A stretch of DNA of 64,000 bases. It comes from Sipunculus nudus. Lineage: Eukaryota; Annelida; Sipuncula; Golfingiida; Sipunculidae. Position numbers and translations under genes: made by a program. The stretch covers positions 1,063,501 to 1,127,500 of the forward strand of contig CM049319.1 of the NCBI GenBank assembly GCA_026874595.1. The letters are read 5' to 3'. The notes under the pieces are model-generated. The model saw only the letters and a program-made list of their open reading frames with translations, made no database searches and had not been told where the DNA came from. This document shows, piece after piece, positions 1 to 13,187 of the stretch (positions are counted from its first letter, which is position 1; each line of letters opens with the position of its first letter).

Positions 1-20
1 CAGTCTGCACTGATATTGGG

Positions 21-362
21 TTGAATATATTATTAAGGCCACACATTAAAACACGCAAGTACTGTCTACAATGTAATGATTTTGGATATATAACTAAGGT
101 CACACAACAGAACACGTCACTACGGTCTATCGAAGACGACACAACAAAACACGCCTCTACAGTCTTAACTGTTATGATGTTGGATATATTATTTAGGCCA
201 CACATTGAAACACGCCAATACAGTCTGCACTGATATGGGGTTAAATATATTACTAAGGCCACACATTAAAACACGCCAATACAGTCTGCACTGTTACGGT
301 GTTGAATATATTACTAAGGATACACAATTAAACACGCCAATACAGTCTGCACTGATATTGGG
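21..362. repeat. Reference 342-bp higher-order unit (long form, L)
   Basis: This is the first complete unit. It has five slots: m1 21-81 (61 bp), m2 82-179 (98 bp), m3 180-240 (61 bp), m4 241-301 (61 bp), m5 302-362 (61 bp). Slot m2 is composite: a monomer head runs into a GAAGACG junction and then into the tail of a second monomer lacking its first ~24 bp (61+37 bp). This unit carries a CGCAAGTACTG variant in m1 that recurs at the start of super-unit B (13,188), exactly 13,167 bp downstream. L units recur throughout the array, for example at 363, 1267, 2171, 2513 and 3417. Confidence 0.97.
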
Positions 363-704
363 TTGAATATATAATTAAGGCCACACATTAAAACACGCAA
401 CTACTGTCTACAATGTAATGATTTTGGATATATAACTAAGGTCACACAACAGAACACGTCACTACGGTCTATCGAAGACGACACAACAAAACACGCCTCT
501 ACAGTCTTAACTGTTATGATGTTGGATATATTATTAAGGCCAAACATTGAAACACGCCAATACAGTCTGCACTGATATGGGGTTAAATATATTACTAAGG
601 CCACACATTAAAACACGCCAATACAGTCTGCACTGTTACGGTGTTGAATATATTACTAAGGATACACAATTAAACACGCCAATACAGTCTGCACTGATAT
701 TGGG

Positions 705-985
705 TTGAATATATTATTAAGGCCACACATTAAAACACGCAACTACTGTCTACAATGTAATGATTTTGGATATATAACTAAGGTCACACAACAGAACACG
801 TCACTACGGTCCATCGAAGACGACACAACAAAACACGCCTCTACAGTCTTAACTGTTATGATGTTGGATATATTATTAAGGCCACACATTGAAACACGCC
901 AATACAGTCTGCACTGTTACGGTGTTGAATATATTACTAAGGATACACAATTAAACACGCCAATACAGTCTGCACTGATATTGGG
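705..985. repeat. Reference 281-bp higher-order unit (short form, S)
   Basis: This unit is like the 342-bp form but one 61-bp monomer is missing. The m3 slot begins as m3 (ACACATTGAAACACG) and ends as m4 (CACTGTTACGGTG), so the two have become one hybrid monomer, followed directly by m5. This is what a single unequal exchange in register between m3 and m4 would leave. S units are found in copy A at 705, 986, 1609, 1890, 2855, 3136, 4785, 5750, 6715, 6996, 7961, 8583, 9548 and 9829, and at corresponding places in later copies. Confidence 0.96.
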
Positions 986-3900
986 TTGAATATATAATTA
1001 AGGCCACACATTAGAACACGCAACTACTGTCTACAATGTAATGATTTTGGATATATAACTAAGGTCACACAACAGAACACGTCACTACGGTCTATCGAAG
1101 ACGACACAACAAAACACGCCTCTACAGTCTTAACTGTTATGATGTTGGATATATTATTTAGGCCACACATTGAAACACGCCAATACAGTCTGCACTGTTA
1201 CGGTGTTGAATATATTACTAAGGATACACAATTAAACACGCCAATACAGTCTGCACTGATATTGGGTTGAATATATTATTAAGGCCACACATTAAAACAC
1301 GCAACTACTGTCTACAATGTAATGATTTTGGATATATAACTAAGGTCACACAACAGAACACGTCACTACGGTCTATCGAAGACGACACAACAAAACACGC
1401 CTCTACAGTCTTAACTGTTATGATGTTGGATATATTATTAAGGCCACACATTGAAACACGCCAATACAGTCTGCACTGATATGGTGTTAAATATATTACT
1501 AAGGCCACACATTAAAACACGCCAATACAGTCTGCACTGTTACGGTGTTGAATATATTACTAAGGATACACAATTAAACACGCCAATACAGTCTGCACTG
1601 ATATTGGGTTGAATATATTATTAAGGCCACACATTAAAACACGCAACTACTGTCTACAATGTAATGATTTTGGATATATAACTAAGGTCACACAACAGAA
1701 CACGTCACTACGGTCTATCGAAGACGACACAACAAAACACGCCTCTACAGTCTTAACTGTTATGATGTTGGATATATTATTAAGGCCACACATTGAAACA
1801 CGCCAATACAGTCTGCACTGTTACGGTGTTGAATATATTACTAAGGATACACAATTAAACACGCCAATACAGTCTGCACTGATATTGGGTTGAATATATT
1901 ATTAAGGCCACACATTAAAACACGCAACTACTGTCTACAATGTAATGATTTTGGATATATAACTAAGGTCACACAACAGAACACGTCACTACGGTCTATC
2001 GAAGATGACACAACAAAACACGCCTCTACAGTCTTAACTGTTATGATGTTGGATATATTATTAAGGCCACACATTGAAACACGCCAATACAGTCTGCACT
2101 GTTACGGTGTTGAATATATTACTAAGGATACACAATTAAACACGCCAATACAGTCTGCACTGATATTGGGTTGAATATATTATTAAGGCCACACATTAAA
2201 ACACGCAACTACTGTCTACAATGTAATGATTTTGGATATATAACTAAGGTCACACAACAGAACACGTCACTACGGTCTATCGAAGACGACACAACAAAAC
2301 ACGCCTCTACAGTCTTAACTGTTACGATGTTGGATATATTATTAAGGCCACACATTGAAACACGCCAATACAGTCTGCACTGATATGGGGTTAAATATAT
2401 TACTAAGGCCACACATTAAAACACGCCAATACAGTCTGCACTGTTACGGTGTTGAATATATTACTAAGGATACACAATTAAACACGCCAATACAGTCTGC
2501 ACTGATATTGGGTTGAATATATTATTAAGGCCACACATTAAAACACGCAACTACTGTCTACAATGTAATGATTTTGGATATATAACTAAGGTCACACAAC
2601 AGAACACGTCACTACGGTCTATCGAAGACGACACAACAAAACACGCCTCTACAGTCTTAACTGTTATGATGTTGGATATATTATTAAGGCCACACATTGA
2701 AACACGCCAATACAGTCTGCACTGATATGGGGTTAAATATATTACTAAGGCCACACATTAAAACACGCCAATACAGTCTGCACTGTTACGGTGTTGAATA
2801 TATTACTAAGGATACACAATTAAACACGCCAATACAGTCTGCACTGATATTGGGTTGAATATATTATTAAGGCCACACATTAAAACACGCAACTACTGTC
2901 TACAATGTAATGATTTTGGATATATAACTAAGGTCACACAACAGAACACGTCACTACGGTCTATCGAAGACGACACAACAAAACACGCCTCTACAGTCTT
3001 AACTGATATGATGTTGGATATATTATTAAGGCCACACATTGAAACACGCCAATACAGTCTGCACTGTTACGGTGTTGAATATATTACTAAGGATACACAA
3101 TTAAACACGCCAATACAGTCTGCACTGATATTGGGTTGAATATATTATTAAGGCCACACATTAAAACACGCAACTACTGTCTACAATGTAATGATTTTGG
3201 ATATATAACTAAGGTCACACAACAGAACACGTCACTACGGTCTATCGAAGACGACACAACAAAACACGCCTCTACAGTCTTAACTGTTATGATGTTGGAT
3301 ATATTATTAAGGCCACACATTGAAACACGCCAATACAGTCTGCACTGTTACGGTGTTGAATATATTACTAAGGATACACAATTAAACACGCCAATACAGT
3401 CTGCACTGATATTGGGTTGAATATATTATTAAGGCCACACATTAAAACACGCAACTACTGTCTACAATGTAATGATTTTGGATATATAACTAAGGTCACA
3501 CAACAGAACACGTCACTACGGTCTATCGAAGACGACACAACAAAACACGCCTCTACAGTCTTAACTGTTATGATGTTGGATATATTATTAAGGCCACACA
3601 TTGAAACACGCCAATACAGTCTGCACTGATATGGGGTTAAATATATTACTAAGGCCACACATTAAAACACGCCAATACAGTCTGCACTGTTACGGTGTTG
3701 AATATATTACTAAGGATACACAATTAAACACGCCAATACAGTCTGCACTGATATTGGGTTGAATATATTATTAAGGCCACACATTAAAACACGCAACTAC
3801 TGTCTACAATGTAATGATTTTGGATATATAACTAAGGTCACACAACAGAACACGTCACTACGGTCTATCGAAGACGACACAACAAAACACGCCTCTACAG

Positions 3901-6900
3901 TCTTAACTGTTATGATGTTGGATATATTATTAAGGCCACACATTGAAACACGCCAATACAGTCTGCACTGATATGGGGTTAAATATATTACTAAGGCCAC
4001 ACATTAAAACACGCCAATACATTCTGCACTGTTACGGTGTTGAATATATTACTAAGGATACACAATTAAACACGCCAATACAGTCTGCACTGATATTGGG
4101 TTGAATATATTATTAAGGCCACACATTAAAACACGCAACTACTGTCTACAATGTAATGATTTTGGATATATAATTAAGGTCACACAACAGAACACGTCAC
4201 TACGGTCTATCGAAGACGACACAACAAAACACGCCTCTACAGTCTTAACTGTTATGATGTTGGATATATTATTAAGGCCACACATTGAAACACGCCAATA
4301 CAGTCTGCACTGATATGGGGTTAAATATATTACTAAGGCCACACATTAAAACACGCCAATACAGTCTGCACTGTTGCGGTGTTGAATATATTACTAAGGA
4401 TACACAATTAAACACGCCAATACAGTCTGCACTGATATTGGGTTGAATATATTATTAAGGCCACACATTAAAACACGCAACTACTGTCTACAATGTAATG
4501 ATTTTGGATATATAACTAAGGTCACACAATAGAACACGTCACTGCGGTCTATCGAAGACGACACAACAAAACACGCCTCTACAGTCTTAACTGTTATGAT
4601 GTTGGATATATTATTAAGGCCACACATTGAAACACGCCAATACAGTCTGCACTGTTACGGTGTTGAATATATTACTAAGGCCACACATTAAAACACGCCA
4701 ATACAGTCTGCACTGTTACGGTGTTGAATATATTACTAAGGATACACAATTAAACACGCCAATACAGTCTGCACTGATATTGGGTTGAATATATTATTAA
4801 GGCCACACATTAAAACACGCAACTACTGTCTACAATGTAATGATTTTGGATATATAACTAAGGTCACACAACAGAACACGTCACTACGGTCTATCGAAGA
4901 CGACACAACAAAACACGCCTCTACAGTCTTAACTGTTATGATGTTGGATATATTATTAAGGCCACACATTGAAACACGCCAATACAGTCTGCACTGTTAC
5001 GGTGTTGAATATATTACTAAGGATACACAATTAAACACGCCAATACAGTCTGCACTGATATTGGGTTGAATATATTATTAAGGCCACACATTAAAACACG
5101 CAACTACTGTCTACAATGTAATGATTTTGGATATATAACTAAGGTCACACAACAGAACACGTCACTACGGTCTATCGAAGACGACACAACAAAACACGCC
5201 TCTACAGTCTTAACTGTTATGATGTTGGATATATTATTTAGGCCACACATTGAAACACGCCAATACAGTCTGCACTGATATGGGGTTAAATATATTACTA
5301 AGGCCACACATTAAAACACGCCAATACAGTCTGCACTGTTACGGTGTTGAATATATTACTAAGGATACACAATTAAACACGCCAATACAGTCTGCACTGA
5401 TATTGGGTTGAATATATTATTAAGGCCACACATTAAAACACGCAACTACTGTCTACAATGTAATGATTTTGGATATATAACTAAGGTCACACAACAGAAC
5501 ACGTCACTACGGTCTATCGAAGACGACACAACAAAACACGCCTCTACAGTCTTAACTGTTATGATGTTGGATATATTATTAAGGCCACACATTGAAACAC
5601 GCCAATACAGTCTGCACTGATATGGGGTTAAATATATTACTAAGGCCACACATTAAAACACGCCAATACAGTCTGCACTGTTACGGTGTTGAATATATTA
5701 CTAAGGATACACAATTAAACACGCCAATACAGTCTGCACTGATATTGGGTTGAATATATTATTAAGGCCACACATTAAAACACGCAACTACTGTCTACAA
5801 TGTAATGATTTTGGATATATAACTAAGGTCACACAACAGAACACGTCACTGCGGTCTATCGAAGACGACACAACAAAACACGCCTCTACAGTCTTAACTG
5901 TTATGATGTTGGATATATTATTAAGGCCACACATTGAAACACGCCAATACAGTCTGCACTGTTACGGTGTTGAATATATTACTAAGGATACACAATTAAA
6001 CACGCCAATACAGTCTGCACTGATATTGGGTTGAATATATAATTAAGGCCACACATTAGAACACGCAACTACTGTCTACAATGTAATGATTTTGGATATA
6101 TAACTAAGGTCACACAACAGAACACGTCACTACGGTCTATCGAAGACGACACAATAAAACACGCCTCTACAGTCTTAACTGTTATGATGTTGGATATATT
6201 ATTTAGGCCACACATTGAAACACGCCAATACAGTCTGCACTGATATGGGGTTAAATATATTACTAAGGCCACACATTAAAACACGCCAATACAGTCTGCA
6301 CTGTTACGGTGTTGAATATATTACTAAGGATACACAATTAAACACGCCAATACAGTCTGCACTGATATTGGGTTGAATATATTATTAAGGCCACACATTA
6401 AAACACGCAACTACTGTCTACAATGTAATGATTTTGGATATATAACTAAGGTCACACAACAGAACACGTCACTACGGTCTATCGAAGACGACACAACAAA
6501 ACACGCCTCTACAGTCTTAACTGTTATGATGTTGGATATATTATTAAGGCCACACATTGAAACACGCCAATACAGTCTGCACTGATATGGGGTTAAATAT
6601 ATTACTAAGGCCACACATTAAAACACGCCAATACAGTCTGCACTGTTACGGTGTTGAATATATTACTAAGGATACAAAATTAAACACGCCAATACAGTCT
6701 GCACTGATATTGGGTTGAATATATTATTAAGGCCACACATTAAAACACGCAACTACTGTCTACAATGTAATGATTTTGGATATATAACTAAGGTCACACA
6801 ACAGAACACGTCACTACGGTCTATCGAAGACGACACAACAAAACACGCCTCTACAGTCTTAACTGTTATGATGTTGGATATATTATTAAGGCCACACATT

Positions 6901-9900
6901 GAAACACGCCAATACAGTCTGCACTGTTACGGTGTTGAATATATTACTAAGGATACACAATTAAACACGCCAATACAGTCTGCACTGATATTGCGTTGAA
7001 TATATTATTAAGGCCACACATTAAAACACGCAACTACTGTCTACAATGTAATGATTTTGGATATATAACTAAGGTCACACAACAGAACACGTCACTACGG
7101 TCTATCGAAGATGACACAACAAAACACGCCTCTACAGTCTTAACTGTTATGATGTTGGATATATTATTAAGGCCACACATTGAAACACGCCCATACAGTC
7201 TGCACTGTTACGGTGTTGAATATATTACTAAGGATACACAATTAAACACGCCAATACAGTCTGCACTGATATTGGGTTGAATATATTATTAAGGCCACAC
7301 ATTAAAACACGCAACTACTGTCTACAATGTAATGATTTTGGATATATAACTAAGGTCACACAACAGAACACGTCACTACGGTCTATCGAAGACGACACAA
7401 CAAAACACGCCTCTACAGTCTTAACTGTTATGATGTTGGATATATTATTAAGGCCACACATTGAAACACGCCAATACAGTCTGCACTGATATGGGGTTAA
7501 ATATATTACTAAGGCCACACATTAAAACACGCCAATACAGTCTGCACTGTTACGGTGTTGAATATATTACTAAGGATACACAATTAAACACGCCAATACA
7601 GTCTGCACTGATATTGGGTTGAATATATTATTAAGGCCACACATTAAAACACGCAACTACTGTCTACAATGTAATGATTTTGGATATATAACTAAGGTCA
7701 CACAACAGAACACGTCACTACGGTCTATCGAAGACGACACAACAAAACACGCCTCTACAGTCTTAACTGTTATGATGTTGGATATATTATTAAGGCCACA
7801 CATTGAAACACGCCAATACAGTCTGCACTGATATGGGGTTAAATATATTACTAAGGCCACACATTAAAACACGCCAATACAGTCTGCACTGTTACGGTGT
7901 TGAATATATTACTAAGGATACACAATTAAACACGCCAATACAGTCTGCACTGATATTGGGTTGAATATATTATTAAGGCCACACATTAAAACACGCAACT
8001 ACTGTCTACAATGTAATGATTTTGGATATATAACTAAGGTCACACAACAGAACACGTCACTACGGTCTATCGAAGACGACACAACAAAACACGCCTCTAC
8101 AGTCTTAACTGTTATGATGTTGGATATATTATTAAGGCCACACATTGAAACACGCCAATACAGTCTGCACTGTTACGGTGTTGAATATATTACTAAGGAT
8201 ACACAATTAAACACGCCAATACAGTCTGCACTGATATTGGGTTGAATATATTATTAAGGCCACACATTAAAACACGCAACTACTGTCTACAATGTAATGA
8301 TTTTGGATATATAACTAAGGTCACACAACAGAACACGTCACTACGGTCTATCGAAGACGACAAAACAAAACACGCCTCTACAGTCTTAACTGTTATGATG
8401 TTGTATATATTATTAAGGCCACACATTGAAACACGCCAATACAGTCTGCACTGATATGGGGTTAAATATATTACTAAGGCCACACATTAAACACGCCAAT
8501 ACAGTCTGCACTGTTACGGTGTTGAATATATTACTAAGGATACACAATTAAACACGCCAATACAGTCTGCACTGATATTGGGTTGAATATATTATTAAGG
8601 CCACACATTAAAACACGCAACTACTGTCTACAATGTAATGATTTTGGATATATAACTAAGGTCACACAACAGAACACGTCACTACGGTCTATCGAAGACG
8701 ACACAACAAAACACGCCTCTACAGTCTTAACTGTTATGATGTTGGATATATTATTAAGGCCACACATTGAAACACGCCAATACAGTCTGCACTGTTACGG
8801 TGTTGAATATATTACTAAGGATACACAATTAAACACGCCAATACAGTCTGCACTGATATTGGGTTGAATATATTATTAAGGCCACACATTAAAACACGCA
8901 ACTACTGTCTACAATGTAATGATTTTGGATATATAACTAAGGTCACACAACAGAACACGTCACTACGGTCTATCGAAGACGACACAACAAAACACGCCTC
9001 TACAGTCTTAACTGTTATGATGTTGGATATATTATTAAGGCCACACATTGAAACACGCCGATAGAGTCTGCACTGATATGGGGTTAAATATATTACTAAG
9101 GCCACACATTAAAACACGCCAATACAGTCTGCACTGTTACGGTGTTGAATATATTACTAAGGATACACAATTAAACACGCCAATACAGTCTGCACTGAGA
9201 TTGGGTTGAATATATTATTAAGGCCACACATTAAAACACGCAACTACTGTCTACAATGTAATGATTTTGGATATATAACTAAGGTCACACAACAGAACAC
9301 GTCACTACGGTCTATCGAAGACGACACAACAAAACACGCCTCTACAGTCTTAACTGTTATGATGTTGGATATATTATTAAGGCCACACATTGAAACACGC
9401 CAATACAGTCTGCACTGATATGGGGTTAAATATATTACTAAGGCCACACATTAAAACACGCCAATACAGTCTGCACTGTTACGGTGTTGAATATATTACT
9501 AAGGATACACAATTAAACACGCCAATACAGTCTGCACTGATATTGGGTTGAATATATTATTAAGGCCACACATTAAAACACGCAACTACTGTCTACAATG
9601 TAATGATTTTGGATATATAACTAAGGTCACACAACAGAACACGTCACTACGGTCTATCGAAGACGACACAACAAAACACGCCTCTACAGTCTTAACTGTT
9701 ATGATGTTGGATATATTATTAAGGCCACACATTGAAACACGCCAATACAGTCTGCACTGTTACGGTGTTGAATATATTACTAAGGATACACAATTAAACA
9801 CGCCAATACAGTCTGCACTGATATTGGGTTGAATATATTATTAAGGCCACACATTAAAACACGCAACTACTGTCTACAATGTAATGATTTTGGATATATA

Positions 9901-12900
9901 ACTAAGGTCACACAACAGAACACGTCACTACGGTCTATCGAAGACGACACAACAAAACACGCCTCTACAGTCTTAACTGTTATGATGTTGGATATATTAT
10001 TAAGGCCACACATTGAAACACGCCAATACAGTCTGCACTGTTACGGTGTTGAATATATTACTAAGGATACACAATTAAACACGCCAATACAGTCTGCACT
10101 GATATTGGGTTGAATATATTATTAAGGCCACACATTAAAACACGCAACTACTGTCTACAATGTAATGATTTTGGATATATAACTAAGGTCACACAACAGA
10201 ACACGTCACTACGGTCTATCGAAGACGACACAACAAAACACGCCTCTACAGTCTTAACTGTTATGATGTTGGATATATTATTAAGGCCACACATTGAAAC
10301 ACGCCAATACAGTCTGCACTGATATGGGGTTAAATATATTACTAAGGCCACACATTAAAACACGCCAATACAGTCTGCACTGTTACGGTGTTGAATATAT
10401 TACTAAGGATACACAATTAAACACGCCAATACAGTCTGCACTGATATTGGGTTGAATATATTATTAAGGCCACACATTAAAACACGCAACTACTGTCTAC
10501 AATGTAATGATTTTGGATATATAACTAAGGTCACACAACAGAACACGTCACTACGGTCTATCGAAGACGACACAACAAAACACGCCTCTACAGTCTTAAC
10601 TGTTATGATGTTGGATATATTATTAAGGCCACACATTGAAACACGCCAATACAGTCTGCACTGATATGGGGTTAAATATATTTCTAAGGCCATACATTAA
10701 AACACGCCAATACAGTCTGCACTGTTACGGTGTTGAATATATTACTAAGGATACACAATTAAACACGCCAATACAGTCTGCACTGATATTGGGTTGAATA
10801 AATTATTAAGGTCACACATTAAAACACGCAACTACTGTCTACAATGTAATGATTTTGGATATATAACTAAGGTCACACAACAGAACACGTCACTACGGTC
10901 TATCGAAGACGACACAACAAAACACGCCTCTACAGTCTTAACTGTTATGATGTTGGATATATTATTAAGGCCACACATTGAAACACGCCAATACAGTCTG
11001 CACTGATATGGGGTTAAATATATTACTAAGGCCACACATTAAAACACGCCAATACAGTCTGCACTGTTACGGTGTTGAATATATTACTAAGGATACACAA
11101 TTAAACACGCCAATACAGTCTGCACTGATATTGGGTTGAATATATTATTAAGGCCACACATTAAAACACGCAACTACTGTCTACAATGTAATGATTTTGG
11201 AAATATAATTAAGGTCACACAACAGAACACGTCACTACGGTCTATCGAAGACGACACAACAAAACACGCCTCTACAGTCTTAACTGTTATGATGTTGGAT
11301 ATATTATTAAGGCCACACATTGAAACACGCCAATACAGTCTGCACTGATATGGGGTTAAATATATTACTAAGGCCCCACATTAAAACACGCCAATACAGT
11401 CTGCACTGTTACGGTGTTGAATATATTACTAAGGATACACAATTAAACACGCCAATACAGTCTGCACTGATATTGGGTTGAATATATTATTAAGGCCACA
11501 CATTAAAACACGCAACTACTGTCTACAATGTAATGATTTTGGATATATAACTAAGGTCACACAACAGAACACGTCACTACGGTCTATCGAAGACGCCACA
11601 ACAAAACACGCCTCTACAGTCTTAACTGTTATGATGTTGGATATATTATTAAGGCCACACATTGAAACACGCCAATACAGTCTGCACTGATATGGGGTTA
11701 AATATATTACTAAGGCCACACATTAAAACCCGCCAATACAGTCTGCACTGTTACGGTGTTGAATATATTACTAAGGATACACAATTAAACACGCCAATAC
11801 AGTCTGCACTGATATTGGGTTGAATATATTATTAAGGCCACACATTAAAACACGCAACTACTGTCTACAATGTAATGATTTTGGAAATATAATTAAGGTC
11901 ACACAACAGAACACGTCACTACGGTCTATCGAAGACGACACAACAAAACACGCCTCTACAGTCTTAACTGTTATGATGTTGGATATATTATTAAGGCCAC
12001 ACATTGAAACACGCCAATACAGTCTGCACTGATATGGGGTTAAATATATTACTAAGGCCCCACATTAAAACACGCCAATACAGTCTGCACTGTTACGGTG
12101 TTGAATATATTACTAAGGATACACAATTAAACACGCCAATACAGTCTGCACTGATATTGGGTTGAATATATTATTAAGGCCACACATTAAAACACGCAAC
12201 TACTGTCTACAATGTAATGATTTTGGATATATAACTAAGGTCACACAACAGAACACGTCACTACGGTCTATCGAAGACGCCACAACAAAACACGCCTCTA
12301 CAGTCTTAACTGTTATGATGTTGGATATATTATTAAGGCCACACATTGAAACACGCCAATACAGTCTGCACTGATATGGGGTTAAATATATTACTAAGGC
12401 CACACATTAAAACCCGCCAATACAGTCTGCACTGTTACGGTGTTGAATATATTACTAAGGATACACAATTAAACACGCCAATACAGTCTGCACTGATATT
12501 GGGTTGAATATATTATTAAGGCCACACATTAAAACACGCAACTACTGTCTACAATGTAATGATTTTGGATATATAATTAAGGTCACACAACAGAACACGT
12601 CACTACGGTCTATCGAAGACGACACAACAAAACACGCCTCTACAGTCTTAACTGTTATGATGTTGGATATATTATTAAGGCCACACATTGAAACACGCCA
12701 ATACAGTCTGCACTGATATGGGGTTAAATATATTACTAAGGCCACACATTAAAACACGCCAATACAGTCTGCACTGTTACGGTGTTGAATATATTACTAA
12801 GGATACACAATTAAACACGCCAATACAGTCTGCACTGATATTGGGTTGAATATATTATTAAGGCCACACATTAAAACACGCAACTACTGTCTACAATGTA

Positions 12901-13187
12901 ATGATTTTGGATATATAACTAAGGTCACACAACAGAACACGTCACTGCGGTCTATCGAAGACGACACAACAAAACACGCCTCTACAGTCTTAACTGTTAT
13001 GATGTTGGATATATTATTAAGGCCACACATTGAAACACGCCAATACAGTCTGCACTGTTACGGTGTTGAATATATTACTAAGGCCACACATTAAAACACG
13101 CCAATACAGTCTGCACTGTTACGGTGTTGAATATATTACTAAGGATACACAATTAAACACGCCAATACAGTCTGCACTGATATTGGG

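Larger units (their letters stand above)
21..13187. repeat. Super-unit copy A (13,167 bp, 41 higher-order units)
   Basis: Copy A holds 41 units: 26 of 342 bp, one of 341 bp (8242-8582, one A missing in ACATTAAACACG) and 14 of 281 bp, which sum exactly to 13,167. Order from 21: L L S S L S S L L S S L L L L S L L S L L S S L L S L' S L L S S L L L L L L L L L. Private markers include CGCCCATACAG near 7190 and GATACAAAATT near 6675, both absent from copy B. The last nine units are all L. Among them, the block 11,136-11,819 is repeated as 11,820-12,503 (alternating a GGAAATATAATT unit with a GACGCCACAAC unit). Confidence 0.95.
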
